The notes beneath the pieces were generated by a model. It saw nothing but the letters and a program-made list of their open reading frames with translations. It did no database searches and was not told the DNA's origin. A program made the translations under genes and the position numbers. Positions 47,142-58,846 of a stretch of DNA of 64,000 bases are shown piece after piece (positions within the stretch are counted from its first letter, which is position 1; each line of letters starts with the position of its first letter). Source of the stretch: Methanococcus maripaludis C5 (GTDB lineage: Archaea; AGJL01; Methanococci; Methanococcales; Methanococcaceae); the NCBI RefSeq assembly GCF_000016125.1, contig NC_009135.1:1426001-1490000 (forward strand), given 5' to 3'.

Positions 47142-48257
47142 TTGAACGTAGGAATTGTTGTACACGGGCCCGAAATCATTGATTCAGGATTTGCAGAAAA
47201 AATCTTTGCTATTTTAAAAAATTTAGATAAAAATATCAATTTACAGATTAAATTAGGGGGAACCATTGGAAGAGTTGCAGTAATCGATAATTCCCTTGAA
47301 TATATCATCGATATTTCTGAAAAGTTGGTTCCATCAAAATCGCTTAAAAAACTCGAAAATAATGACATTTTGATCCTTTTAAACTATGGAAAATCAAAAA
47401 TTACTGGCCACACTTTCGGAAAAATCGTTGTTGAAAGATCAACTGTTAAAAAACCAGTAATTCAGATTGAAAGGCCTGGAGAAGCTGACGGTACAATAAT
47501 ACTATGGAATACTACAAAAGATGATGAAATTTTAGGAAAAATAGTAAATGAAATCTCAGATAAACTCGAGTTAAACGTTGAAAAGTGTATCAGTAAGGGA
47601 TTAAATTTCTGGGTTGAAGGAACTAAATCTTTTAGAAAAATAAATGGTGTAGATATAGATGAGTCCATTATGCTAAATGGCATTATAATTGGACGGTCTA
47701 ACCAAAAAGATGTTACAATAGTTTCTGAAAATGGAAATATTGTAGATATTATTGGCGGAACTGTCAAATGGCACGGTGTTGAAAAGTTAGGAAATATCGA
47801 TCTTGAAAAAGTTGTTGTAAAAACCGGACTTTTAAGGCGCCACCCTTCAAAAAACCAAAAAATTTCCAAATATAACTTAAATTCTGATTTAGGTGAAGTT
47901 TTATTTGTAAACCATGCCGGAGAAGACGTTTTAGAAACCATACAAAACAAAAAAATATGCGCAGTTTTGACTGTTGGTGACGATACAACTACCATCTGCG
48001 GAGATATCCTTTCAAGATTTGGAGTTAAAATAATCGGGATTACTGATGGGGATAGGGACGATATCTTGAAAAATCCAAGTATTTTGGGCGGATCTGTCGT
48101 ATTTCTGATTAAAAATCAAAAAGATGATGATGTCGGAGAATTACTTGAAAAAGAGCTTGGTAATTCTAAAAAATTGGGGAATTTTGAAAAATACGTGGAA
48201 ACTATAAAACAGATAATGAAGAAAGAATGTATTGAATTTGAAGAAATAATCCACTAA
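47142..48257 (+). CDS. DUF2117 family protein
   Basis: The 371-residue protein matches the methanogen DUF2117 family. N-terminal GIVVHGPEIIDSGFAEKI and GGTIGRVAVIDN, central GIIIGRSNQKDVTIVS, and C-terminal CAVLTVGDDTTTICGDIL with GITDGDRDDIL suggest a nucleotide- or metal-binding fold. No function is known. TTG start three bases after TGTGAT. Confidence 0.75.
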   Translation: MNVGIVVHGPEIIDSGFAEKIFAILKNLDKNINLQIKLGGTIGRVAVIDNSLEYIIDISEKLVPSKSLKKLENNDILILLNYGKSKITGHTFGKIVVERSTVKKPVIQIERPGEADGTIILWNTTKDDEILGKIVNEISDKLELNVEKCISKGLNFWVEGTKSFRKINGVDIDESIMLNGIIIGRSNQKDVTIVSENGNIVDIIGGTVKWHGVEKLGNIDLEKVVVKTGLLRRHPSKNQKISKYNLNSDLGEVLFVNHAGEDVLETIQNKKICAVLTVGDDTTTICGDILSRFGVKIIGITDGDRDDILKNPSILGGSVVFLIKNQKDDDVGELLEKELGNSKKLGNFEKYVETIKQIMKKECIEFEEIIH

Positions 48258-48320
48258 TAAATTTAAAATTTGATATTAACCGTGACTTCAAATGTCTGTG
48301 AATTGGCGGATGTTGAAAAT

Positions 48321-48713
48321 ATGATGGAAATATTTTGTGGGAATTGCGGAATAAAATTAGATGATAAAGGCCGATCCTGTCCAAACTGCGGAAGTTCGAA
48401 ACAGGAACTGATGATTACACTTAAAGATACGATAAATATAACCGTGCACAGTAAGATTGGCAACAAATTTAAAAAAGAAGGCATTAAAAAGCCAGTTTTT
48501 GAATGTATGCAGGGGGATGACCCGTATAAAAAGTCAGGTACATGGAATCATCGGAAAATGACAATAGATAGAGAAAATAACAAATATACCGAAATAATAA
48601 CCGATAAAGACACTAACGAACTAATACATTTCTGTGAGGAACCACTTTCAGAACATTTCGGCCACAGTAGTGCAAAATATAAACCCAAAAATAATATTAA
48701 AAAACTTGATTAA
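48321..48713 (+). CDS. Zinc-ribbon hypothetical protein
   Basis: A 130-residue product from ATG 48321 with an N-terminal zinc ribbon (CGNCGI and CPNCGSS) followed by a conserved-looking basic and acidic part (FECMQGDDPYKKSGTWNHRK and HFCEEPLSEHFGHSSAKYK). Starts further upstream (48270 or 48303) are possible. Function is unknown. It lies in the long cfbC-hypF gene run. Confidence 0.6.
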   Translation: MMEIFCGNCGIKLDDKGRSCPNCGSSKQELMITLKDTINITVHSKIGNKFKKEGIKKPVFECMQGDDPYKKSGTWNHRKMTIDRENNKYTEIITDKDTNELIHFCEEPLSEHFGHSSAKYKPKNNIKKLD

Positions 48714-48730
48714 GTTTTAATCGTGATTTT

Positions 48731-50236
48731 ATGAAATATTTGGATTTTATAATAGATTTTTTTGAAAATAAAGGCGTTAAATCTGTTTTCGCATATCCTG
48801 GAGAGCAGATTCTTCCAATTTATGGGGCACTTCATGAAAACTCGAAAATAAACTGCATCGATGTAAAACACGAACAGGCTTCAGCTCATGCAGCAGATGG
48901 ATATTTTAGAATTACAAATGAAGTCGGGGTTTGCCTTGCAACTGCAGGCCCGGGAGCTACAAATTTAACAACCGGAATTGCAACTGCATTTAAAGATTCG
49001 TCTTCAGTTCTCGCACTTAGTGGCAGGTGTTCTACAAATTACCTTGGTAAAAATTATTTTCAAGAAATTCCGATGGATTTTTTAAATTTTGAAAAAGGAT
49101 ATTTTGTTGAAAATTCTGACTCCAAATATTTAATTAATTCATATGATGATTCTTATGAACTTAAAAAGCCAGTTTCTATAAATATCCCTGCAGATATCTA
49201 CGATTTAGAGGTTATTGATTCAGAAATAGATTTAATAAATAAAAATACGGAATCACTTGAAACCACAATTTCAACGATAAAAAAACATGAAAATGCTAAA
49301 AATCCAGTTTTACTTCTAGGACAGGGGATTTACGGTAATTTAAAGTATTCTGAAATTCTTGAAATTAATGAAATTTTAAAAAAGCTTCAAATTCCAATAT
49401 TAACTACATATCCTGCAAGAGGAGTTATTGATGAGAATTTTGAAAATGTGTACGGCATGGTTGGAAGAAGGGGAAGTTTACAGTCAAACGAACTCATTTT
49501 AAAAAGCGATGCGGTATTTTCAATAGGTGCGAGTCTCTCATACAATACACTTCCAGAAAGCGTAAGGGATAAAATTTTATATAATGTAATTCCCCTTAAG
49601 TTTGGTATCAATAGTACCAACGACATTAAGACTATTGTAAATACATTTAATGAAAACGTTTTTTCCGGCCACGTTAAGCCGTCCGGACATGATTTAAGCC
49701 GAAACGAATTTAAATTCGGCGACTATTCTACTAAAATCCATGAAATATTGGAAAACTTACCAAAAGATACAATAATAACTACGGATGCTGGAAATCACAC
49801 TGTTTTTGTTTCTTTATTAAAAAAATGTGTGGCTCCACGAAATATCATTTCTTCTCATTCAATGGGCACCATGGGCTTTGGACTTCCCGCTTCAATCGGT
49901 GTCAAATTTGGATGCAATGATTATAATATAAACCGAGAAGTCGTTTCCATTAGTGGAGATGGCGGTTTTCAGATGACTATCCAAGAACTTGGGACTGTCG
50001 CTGAAAATAACTTAAAAATACTTATTGTAGTGATGAAAAACAATCATTTAAACATGTTTGGCAAAATCAATACGCCCGATTTCAATAAAATTGCGGATGC
50101 ATACGGAATTGAAAATGTTTACATCCAAAATAGCGATGAAATCGGTGAAAATATATCTTACTTCTTAAAAAAGAGCATTCCATACGTTATGGTTGTAGAA
50201 TGTGAAAATGAAAAACTTCCAAAACCGTTTATTTAA
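48731..50236 (+). CDS. Thiamine diphosphate-dependent IlvB-like enzyme
   Basis: The 501-residue protein has the catalytic glutamate in VKHEQASAHAADGYFR, the FAD/central domain and the TPP motif GDGGFQMTIQELGTVAENNL. It resembles the acetolactate synthase catalytic chain but is shorter (about 500 rather than 590) and has no regulatory subunit gene nearby, so it may be a different 2-oxoacid decarboxylase or ligase. CGTGAT precedes the ATG. Confidence 0.78.
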   Translation: MKYLDFIIDFFENKGVKSVFAYPGEQILPIYGALHENSKINCIDVKHEQASAHAADGYFRITNEVGVCLATAGPGATNLTTGIATAFKDSSSVLALSGRCSTNYLGKNYFQEIPMDFLNFEKGYFVENSDSKYLINSYDDSYELKKPVSINIPADIYDLEVIDSEIDLINKNTESLETTISTIKKHENAKNPVLLLGQGIYGNLKYSEILEINEILKKLQIPILTTYPARGVIDENFENVYGMVGRRGSLQSNELILKSDAVFSIGASLSYNTLPESVRDKILYNVIPLKFGINSTNDIKTIVNTFNENVFSGHVKPSGHDLSRNEFKFGDYSTKIHEILENLPKDTIITTDAGNHTVFVSLLKKCVAPRNIISSHSMGTMGFGLPASIGVKFGCNDYNINREVVSISGDGGFQMTIQELGTVAENNLKILIVVMKNNHLNMFGKINTPDFNKIADAYGIENVYIQNSDEIGENISYFLKKSIPYVMVVECENEKLPKPFI

Positions 50237-50265
50237 ACTTAAAACATAACTTATTCGGTGAAAAT

Positions 50266-51138
50266 ATGTCAAACGAATTATTTGAAACCCTTACAAGCAA
50301 TATTCACTTTAATGTGACTGAAATGGGTAGAAAAACGTGGAATCAAAACTGGATGGTTCCTGAAAATCTTATTACAATTGTAGGACTTAAAAATGGTAAA
50401 AAACCCGTCTTTTACTATGGGCATACTGAAAATTACAGGACAAACTTCGTTTTAAAAAAAGGAACTTCAGAAAATGGCAACAAATACATAAATGCCAGAG
50501 TTTACTTCAGATTCTGTAAAGATACAATTGTTGAAAAAGAAAAATACGTTGTTGCAAACGGATTTAACGGCCTATTACTCGGAATAAAGATAGGTAAAAC
50601 TGAATTTATAAACACTTTCAAAAGTATGCTCCTTGAAGAGTACAAACGAGGAGACGAACATACAATAGAAGTTTTAGAAAGAATGAAAGATAGAAATGTC
50701 TTTGAATCTGTTGAAGAAAGTGCTCAGTACATTGCTGACAGAGATTACAACTGGTTGATCGGCAGATTAAAATATAAAGGCAAATTATTCAACTATTCCG
50801 GTCAAGGCTACTGGTTACTTCCTTTGAAAACTCAGATGGAATTGACAAAAGGTTTCGTTGAAGAAGACTGTGATTTAACAATAGACCTTGAAAATACGGA
50901 AGTTTTCGAAAACTACCTTATCTACGTTGACACAGTAAACAGTGTAGTTAGATACAATGGTGAAAGACTCTGTACTTCAGGATATTCGCTTGCAGAAGAG
51001 TTGAAAAAACATAACGATGAAAATACCTGTCCATGGTGTGGAGAGAAATTAAGGCTCATAAGAACTAAAAAAGGAGAATTTTTAGGATGCTCCTCTTATC
51101 CAACATGTTTGTACAGGCGATTTTTAAATAAAAAATAA
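50266..51138 (+). CDS. Hypothetical protein with topoisomerase-type C4 zinc finger
   Basis: The 290-residue protein ends in CPWCGEKLRLIRTKKGEFLG then CSSYPTCLYRR, the C4 zinc finger found at the ends of topoisomerase I. The first ~240 residues match nothing I know (WNQNWMVPENLITIVGLKNG, YINARVYFRFCKD). Nucleic-acid binding is plausible. GGTGAA precedes the ATG. Confidence 0.7.
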   Translation: MSNELFETLTSNIHFNVTEMGRKTWNQNWMVPENLITIVGLKNGKKPVFYYGHTENYRTNFVLKKGTSENGNKYINARVYFRFCKDTIVEKEKYVVANGFNGLLLGIKIGKTEFINTFKSMLLEEYKRGDEHTIEVLERMKDRNVFESVEESAQYIADRDYNWLIGRLKYKGKLFNYSGQGYWLLPLKTQMELTKGFVEEDCDLTIDLENTEVFENYLIYVDTVNSVVRYNGERLCTSGYSLAEELKKHNDENTCPWCGEKLRLIRTKKGEFLGCSSYPTCLYRRFLNKK

Positions 51139-51182
51139 AATAATTCTTTTTTTTAATTATCGATTATTTTGGTGACGTTTCA

Positions 51183-53492
51183 ATGATTACAAAACGAATA
51201 GATGTCAAAGGCATCGTTCAGGGCGTTGGTTTTAGGCCATTTGTATACAGAATTGCTAAAAAAAATGACCTGAAAGGTTATGTCAAAAACATGGGAAATT
51301 ACGTTGAAATAGTTGTTTTTGGGGATTTGAAAAATATTGATGCTTTTTTATCAGATTTGAGACTCGAAAAACCGCCACTATCAAAAATTGATAAACTTTC
51401 CATTGAAAATATAGATGAAAATTTAAACGAAATTTACAGCGATTTTACAATAAAATTAAGTGAAAACTCCGAAATTGAGGAAGAAGGAACGACTCCTCCA
51501 GATATTTCGATATGTGGTGAATGTTTAAAAGAAATAATGGATAAAAAGGACAGAAGATCAAATTACGCGTTCACTGCATGCACAAACTGTGGTCCAAGAT
51601 TTACAGTCATTGAAAAACTGCCGTATGATAGAGAAAACACGTCAATGAAAGACTTTCCATTGTGTGAAAACTGTATTGAAGAATATAAAAATCCGGAAAA
51701 TAGAAGGTTTCACGCTCAGGCCACTTGCTGTGATATTTGCGGGCCAGAACTATTCATAACTGACAATTCTGGAAAAATAATAAGTAAAGATATTAAAGAT
51801 GCTGTTAAATTCCTTGAAAATGGAAAAATTGTTGCAATTAAGGGAATTGGTGGAACGCACCTTGTTTGTTCGATTAATTCTGATAAATCAGTTTTAGAAC
51901 TTCGAAAAAGGCTTAACAGGCCAACTCAGGCGTTTGCGATTATGAGTCGGGAAGAATATCTTGATTTATTTTCAAAAATAGATGAAAATGAATTAAATGC
52001 AATAATCTCTCCAAAAAAACCAATTGTTGCTTTGAAAAAAAATGAATTTTACGAAAAATATTTTTCAGAGCATGTTTCAAACGTAAATACAATTGGAGTA
52101 ATGCTCCCATATTCTGGACTTCACTACCTTCTTTTTGAAAATACTGACCAGATTGCATACATAATGACCTCTGCAAACCTGCCTGGGCTTCCAATGTCGA
52201 TAGATAATAAAGAGATTTTGAAAAAATTAGAAAATATTGCAGACTATTTTTTACTCCACAATCGAAAAATTGTAAATCGATGTGATGACAGCGTTTTAAA
52301 AGAAATAAATGGAAAAATGCAGTTTTTAAGGCGTTCGAGAGGTTTTGCTCCAGAACCTGTTGAAGTAAATTATGAAAAAATTAAAAATAACTCGAAAAAC
52401 ATTCTTGCGCTTGGCCCGGAATTAAACTCTGTTGCATGTTTGATTAAAAATAATAAGTTTTATTTAACCCAATATATAGGAAATACAGGAAAATACGAAA
52501 CATTTAATTATTTAAAGGAAGCTACCGAAAATTTAATAAACATCACGAATACAAACAAGATCGATGCAATAGTTTGCGATTTGCACCCTTCTTTTAATTC
52601 AACGATTTTTGCAAAGGAAATGGGAGAAAAATATGGAATTCCTGTAACTCAAGTACAACACCATGAAAGCCATTGCTATTCATTAATGGGAGATTCAGAT
52701 ATTTTTGAAAATAACATCACAATTGCAATTGACGGCCTTGGATATGGAAATGACGGAAATATCTGGGGTGGAGAAGTATTTTTGTTTAAAGATGGAAAAA
52801 TTGAAAGAATCGGACATCTTGAAGAACAGATTCAGCCAGGAGCAGATCTTGCTTCAAAATATCCGTTAAGAATGCTTGCGTCAATACTAAATAAAGCTAA
52901 TTTAAATGTTTCTGAAATTATTAACGGATATGACTACTTTTCAGAAAAGGAACTGAAATTAATATTGTTCCAACTTGAAAAAAATATTAATGTTTCAAAA
53001 ACTACATCAACTGGAAGAATTCTTGACTCGATTTCTGCACTTGTTTCTCTTTGTTTTGAAAGAACATACGATGGAGAACCATCAATAAGACTTGAAGCGC
53101 TTGCAAATGAATATGCTGGAAAAATATCAGAAATTGAAAAATTGGTAGAAGATTCTATTAAAATTGAAAATAATGTATTAAATACTACATATTTGGTTGT
53201 AAAAGCAATAGAAATGCTAAATAACAATGAAAAAATTGAAAAAATAGCATATTTCATTCATATTGCACTTGCAAACGGTTTATCAAAAATAGCAATTGAA
53301 ACTGCAAAAAAACATAATATTGAGTACATTGGAATAACAGGCGGAGTATCTTACAACAAGATAATCTCTGAAAGAATCGTTGAAAACATTAAAAAAGAAT
53401 CGTTAAAACCATTAATTCATGAAAAAATTCCAAATGGAGACGGCGGAATTTCTTTCGGCCAAGCTATTGGTTATCTTTTAAATTCTAATTAA
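51183..53492 (+). CDS. hypF: Carbamoyltransferase HypF (hydrogenase maturation)
   Basis: The 769-residue enzyme makes the CN ligand precursor of NiFe hydrogenases from carbamoyl phosphate. Domains in order are acylphosphatase (KGIVQGVGFRPFVYR), two zinc fingers (CGECLKEIM, CTNCGPRF, CENCIEEY, CCDICGPEL), a YrdC-like domain (VAIKGIGGTHLVC) and a Kae1-like domain (QHHESHCYSLMGD, AIDGLGYGNDG, GITGGVSYN). GGTGACG precedes the ATG. Its position next to fdh is not a functional need of formate dehydrogenase. Confidence 0.95.
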   Translation: MITKRIDVKGIVQGVGFRPFVYRIAKKNDLKGYVKNMGNYVEIVVFGDLKNIDAFLSDLRLEKPPLSKIDKLSIENIDENLNEIYSDFTIKLSENSEIEEEGTTPPDISICGECLKEIMDKKDRRSNYAFTACTNCGPRFTVIEKLPYDRENTSMKDFPLCENCIEEYKNPENRRFHAQATCCDICGPELFITDNSGKIISKDIKDAVKFLENGKIVAIKGIGGTHLVCSINSDKSVLELRKRLNRPTQAFAIMSREEYLDLFSKIDENELNAIISPKKPIVALKKNEFYEKYFSEHVSNVNTIGVMLPYSGLHYLLFENTDQIAYIMTSANLPGLPMSIDNKEILKKLENIADYFLLHNRKIVNRCDDSVLKEINGKMQFLRRSRGFAPEPVEVNYEKIKNNSKNILALGPELNSVACLIKNNKFYLTQYIGNTGKYETFNYLKEATENLINITNTNKIDAIVCDLHPSFNSTIFAKEMGEKYGIPVTQVQHHESHCYSLMGDSDIFENNITIAIDGLGYGNDGNIWGGEVFLFKDGKIERIGHLEEQIQPGADLASKYPLRMLASILNKANLNVSEIINGYDYFSEKELKLILFQLEKNINVSKTTSTGRILDSISALVSLCFERTYDGEPSIRLEALANEYAGKISEIEKLVEDSIKIENNVLNTTYLVVKAIEMLNNNEKIEKIAYFIHIALANGLSKIAIETAKKHNIEYIGITGGVSYNKIISERIVENIKKESLKPLIHEKIPNGDGGISFGQAIGYLLNSN

Positions 53493-53540
53493 TTTATTTT
53501 AAAAAAAAGAAAAAAGAATTAGGCATTACCTGTAACTATC

Positions 53541-54668
53541 TTATTTGTATAAAAATGGCATGCTGTCATCAATTCCTGGCACAAATCCAGTAGTTTCCCT
53601 GATTTTCAGTTGTGCCCTATGGTATATTTTTGCTAGTGGAATTTCCACAGGACATACATCTTCACACTGACCACAGTTTATGCAGCTGAAGCTCATGTGT
53701 GAAAGCCTTATTCCTTGGAACATTATTGGATCAGGCGGTATCGTTCCTTTATCTAAATAATCTTCAGCTAAAGCGCATTCTTTACAGAAGCATATTGGAC
53801 ATACATCCCTACAACCGTAGCATTTTATACATCTGCTCCAGTATTCGTTCCATTTTTCAGGTGAAGGATATTTTTCATCCAAATGTTCTTTTTGGAATTT
53901 TTTACCGAGGTTAATCATTGATTTCTCAATTTTTCCCCGAATTTCAAGCGCTTTTTCAGAAGGTGCTTTAACGTTTATGTAGCCTTCTTTTTGTGCGTTT
54001 TTAAGCAGTTCTTCTCCTTTTTCGGAACCGACTTCTACAAAAGTCCATCCTTTTTCAGCACCCCAGTTTCCGCAAGCGAGGTCTGCATTTCTTGGAACTT
54101 TCAATTCGCATCTTTGACAGTTTGTTCTTCTTCCGTATCCTTCTTCTTCGAGTTCATCGATTTTGACGGATTTTTCGCTTCCGTCTTTTAATTCAATTAT
54201 GAATTTTCCTTTATCGATTTCTTCTTTGATTACATCTTCTGGATCTACATCGTAAAAGAGTTCTATCATCTTTTTTGCAGTTTGTGGGGGTACTGTTCCA
54301 CCACAGTTTAATCCAATCGTGTATATTTTGTCTTTATCAATTTGATGTCTTTTTTCAAGCTCATTTATCGCCATTGCGTCACATGGCTTTACAGATACTG
54401 CAAGATTCATATCTTTCAAGTGCTTGCTTATCATGTTTCCAAACATTGTTGGAGCGCAGTGAAGTGAACCGCAAGTTTCTACCAGTTCTTCTGAGTTGTT
54501 AACTAAATAAGGAACTCCGTCATAAACGTCTTCTCCTTTTTTAAGTGCTAAAACTCCATCAACCAGTTTTTTATCAAGAAGGTACTTGAAAAATGCAGTA
54601 ACTGCCCCACCACATTCCGCATGCTTTAAAACATCTTCGTCCGTTGACTGAACTAAATAATAGCTCAT
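53541..54668 (-). CDS. fdhB: F420-dependent formate dehydrogenase, beta subunit
   Basis: The 375-residue FrhB/FdhB-type protein binds FAD and two [4Fe-4S] clusters and passes electrons to coenzyme F420. Ferredoxin motifs are [16 protein letters not shown] and [16 protein letters not shown]. The N-terminal FrhB domain has [16 protein letters not shown] and [19 protein letters not shown] precedes the ATG. It starts 23 bases after the fdhA stop, in one operon. Confidence 0.95.
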   Translation of the reverse strand: MSYYLVQSTDEDVLKHAECGGAVTAFFKYLLDKKLVDGVLALKKGEDVYDGVPYLVNNSEELVETCGSLHCAPTMFGNMISKHLKDMNLAVSVKPCDAMAINELEKRHQIDKDKIYTIGLNCGGTVPPQTAKKMIELFYDVDPEDVIKEEIDKGKFIIELKDGSEKSVKIDELEEEGYGRRTNCQRCELKVPRNADLACGNWGAEKGWTFVEVGSEKGEELLKNAQKEGYINVKAPSEKALEIRGKIEKSMINLGKKFQKEHLDEKYPSPEKWNEYWSRCIKCYGCRDVCPICFCKECALAEDYLDKGTIPPDPIMFQGIRLSHMSFSCINCGQCEDVCPVEIPLAKIYHRAQLKIRETTGFVPGIDDSMPFLYK

Positions 54669-54691
54669 TTAAATCACCTCAAAAATATTTA

Positions 54692-56722
54692 TTAAATTTT
54701 TTCAACATTAACGGCACATATTTTGAGTTCTGCGGTTTTTGATACGGGATCATATGCGGAATTTGTTAGTTTATTTGTTGCTTCCTCTAAAAAGTGGAAT
54801 GACATGTAAACTACTCCTTTTATGACGTTTTCAGTTACTCTAGCGATTGCATTTACCGTTCCCCTTCTTGAGGAAACCCTAACTTTTTCTCCAGGCGTTA
54901 TTCCTAAGTTTTTAGCGTCTTCGGTGTTTATTTCGATGAAGTTTTCGTCAATCTCGTTCGTGATACGCTTACACCTTCGGGTCATTGTTCCGGAGTTGTA
55001 GTGGAATATGATCCTTCCTGTGGTGAGTATGAGTGGGTATTCTTCATCTGCAAACTCGTCAGGGTCTTTATGTTCAACTGGAACAAATTTACCGAGTCCA
55101 TTTGGTCTTAAGAATTTTTCCTTGTGGAGAATCGGGGTTCCAGGGTCTTCTGGAGTTTTACATGGCCACTGAAGTCCATCAATACCGAGTCTTTCAAAAG
55201 ACATTCCAGTATATTGTGGAATAACTTTTGCCATTTCATCAAATATTTCTGATGCACTTTCGAAATTGAGTTTTTCGCCAGCACCCATTTTTTCAGCAAG
55301 TTTTCGAACAATGAGCCAGTCTGGAAGTGCATCCCCTGGTGCATCGACTGCTTTTCTGATTCTCTGTACTCTTCTTTCAGAATTTGTGAATGTTCCGTCT
55401 TTTTCAGCCCAACATGCTGCAGGAAGTACAACATCCGCGAGTTTTGCAGTTTCAGTTAAGAATATATCTTGAACCACAAATAAATCTAAACTTTTTAAAG
55501 CTTTTTCAACGTGATTTATATCTGCATCCGCAACCATCGGGTCTTCCCCAACAATGTGGAGGTATTTTATCTGTTTTCCAGCTTCATGTAATACTTCAGG
55601 GCTTGTTAATCCAATTTCTCGGTTCAAATCTGCTGTTTCCCATAAGTCTTCGAGTCTTTCATAAGCTTCTCCAACTTTCTGGTATCCTGGGAATACGTTT
55701 GGAAGTGCACCCATGTCGCATGCACCTTGAACGTTATTCTGACCTCTTAATGGGTTTACACCCGTTCCAGGCCTTCCAAGGTTTCCAGTAACCATTGCAA
55801 GATTACAGCAAGATTTTACGTTGTCCACACCAAATGTATATTCAGTAACACCCAAACAATACATTATAGCTGCATTTTCTGCACTTCCGTACAGTCTTGC
55901 TGCTTCGATAATTGTTTCTGCAGGTATTCCTGAAATTTCTGCTGTTTTTTCTGGAGTGTATTTTGAAACTACTTCTTTTAATTCGTCGTAGCCTTCAGTT
56001 CTGTTTTTAATAAATTCTTCGTCAGCCATTCCTTCTTGGATAATGACATTCGTGATAGTATTTATTAAATCAATGTTTGATCCAGGAATTAGCTTTAAAT
56101 GTAAATCTGCCATTTTTGCAGTGTGTGTTGTCCTTGGATCGATTGCAATTATTTTAGTACCATTTTCTTTGGCTTTTACAATACTTCTTGCTATTAAAGG
56201 GTGAGCTTCAAAAGTATTGGAACCGTAGATAAGCAATACATCTGCTTGTGCTAAATCAGTGATTGAATTGGTCATTGCACCTGACCCAAAACATTCTCCG
56301 AGCCCTACAACTGTCGGCGCGTGTCATATTCTAGCACAGTGATCTACGTTGTTCGTTTTCATTACGGTTCTTGCAAATTTCTGCAAAGCATAGCTTTCTT
56401 CATTTGTGCCTCTCGCACATGAAAAGAATGCTACTTCTTCAGGGGAATATTGTTTTAATTTTCCTGCGATAAGATCTAATGCTTCATCCCATGTGGCTTC
56501 AATAAACTCCCCATTCTTTTTGATGAGTGGTTTTGTTAGCCTGTCTTCGCTATGAACGAATTCATAACAGTAATTACCTTTTATACAGACTTTACCCTCG
56601 TTTACAGGGTGTCTTTTGAAAGGGTGGGAATCTACTACTTTACCGTCCTTAACTACGAGGTCAATACCGCAGCCCGTTCCACAGTAGGGGCATATGGTAT
56701 GAACAACCTTAAATTCGGTCAT
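54692..56722 (-). CDS. fdhA: Formate dehydrogenase alpha subunit, selenoprotein
   Basis: The frame runs from an ATG at 56722 (GGTGG upstream) to 54692, 676 residues, interrupted only by an in-frame TGA at 56326-56324 (codon 133). Its context, [18 protein letters not shown], matches the active-site selenocysteine of molybdopterin formate dehydrogenases that ligates Mo/W. The [4Fe-4S] motif [17 protein letters not shown] opens the protein, and molybdopterin-binding segments [13 protein letters not shown] and [10 protein letters not shown] follow. It is therefore one selenoprotein and not two genes. An archaeal SECIS must serve it; see 56723-57271. Confidence 0.95.
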
Positions 56723-57271
56723 GTATCCACCTTTTGATTTGTTATACGTATTTTAAAAAATATTTTTGAGAAAAATTAAAAATTAAGCTCAAAAATTCGC
56801 TTGTTCCATTGTGAATCTTGTGGTCTTGTGGGGCCACACCCACACATATATGGTTACTACATATAATTACTTATCGATTATATGTAATTAAAAAGTATTA
56901 ATACAAATTTATTACGCAATAAAATGTTCCCCAAATCATTGATGGCGAATAAAAAACCTTTAAAAAAGAAAAATATGGCCTAAAAATTGTTAAATAATAA
57001 CTGTATCAATAAATATTCTTTTTAGATATACGCCAATTTATTTCTTTAAATATACATTACCTTAATCCATATAGTAATTTATATATATTACTGAAGTACC
57101 ATATTGTAATGTGCACTAGTTGCACATCTTAGAAAGTGACATTCATATTCCACTTTTGAAGATCACCAAAAATATTTGTCCCAACAATAGAGAGATATCA
57201 AGAAATATCTTTTCTTTATATCCTTTAAAAGAGCTTTTTTAAAAAAATTTAAAAATTGTATTTTGTGATTG
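56723..57271 (-). promoter_or_regulatory. Long gene-free 5' region of fdhA
   Basis: 549 bases with no ORF. A GC-rich hairpin TGTGGG-GCCACA-CCCACA lies at 56827-56844, about 105 bases before the fdhA ATG, within an AT-rich leader. A dyad ATGTGCA-CTAGT-TGCACAT is at 57109-57127, beside TATA-like tracts, and looks like an operator. Because only 23 bases separate fdhA from fdhB, the SECIS for the selenocysteine codon would be expected here, as known for the fdhA of Methanocaldococcus jannaschii. I do not see the standard GAA/A core in the 56827 hairpin. Confidence 0.45.
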
Positions 57272-58309
<1,038 letters not shown>

Positions 58310-58322
58310 TTAAATAAAAAAA

Positions 58323-58826
58323 TTAAGCTTTTGAAATCTTTTTCTTCAAGTGCGGCATTAATCCGCCATTGTTTAAGATTTCCATCATGAAGTCTGGAAG
58401 TTTTTGGCCCGTTAATTCAGCGCCGGTCGTAACGTTTTTAATAGTACCTTTATCAAGGTTTACTCTTAAAACGTCGCCTTCTTTTACGTGTTTTGAAATA
58501 TCTTTACATTCCAAGAGTGGAAATCCGATATTGATGGAATTTCTGTAAAAAATTCTTGCAAAACTTTCTGCAATAACCATTGAAATTCCTAAACCTTTCA
58601 AACCAATTGGAGCGTGTTCTCTTGAACTTCCACAACCAAAATTCTTACCACCAACGATTATATCGCCAACAGTAGCTTTTTCTGGGAATTCTGGGTCTGT
58701 TCCAGTCATTGCGTATTTTGCAAGCTGTTCTTCGGTAGTGTATACAAGGTATCTTGCAGGTAATATTGCATCAGTATCGATATTATCCCCAAAAACCCAT
58801 GCTTTGCCTTCGACAGTCTTTTTCAT
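58323..58826 (-). CDS. leuD: 3-isopropylmalate dehydratase small subunit
   Basis: The 167-residue swivel-domain subunit has FGDNIDTDAILPARYLVYTT and FGCGSSREHAPIGLKGLGIS. The specificity loop reads YLVY; in methanogens YLVY-type loops mark isopropylmalate isomerase (leucine pathway) and YLRT marks the homoaconitase used for coenzyme B. The loop therefore supports LeuD over HacB. The ATG at 58826 follows GGTGG. The large subunit is not adjacent. Confidence 0.85.
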   Translation of the reverse strand: MKKTVEGKAWVFGDNIDTDAILPARYLVYTTEEQLAKYAMTGTDPEFPEKATVGDIIVGGKNFGCGSSREHAPIGLKGLGISMVIAESFARIFYRNSINIGFPLLECKDISKHVKEGDVLRVNLDKGTIKNVTTGAELTGQKLPDFMMEILNNGGLMPHLKKKISKA

Positions 58827-58846
58827 AAATTCCACCAATTTAATGA

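Noticed and set aside
56324-56326. Frame interruption in fdhA as a pseudogene
   Set aside because: The TGA is exactly at the active-site selenocysteine position and both flanks keep full homology.
58323-58826. Homoaconitase small subunit (coenzyme B pathway)
   Set aside because: The substrate loop reads YLVY rather than the YLRT associated with homoaconitase.
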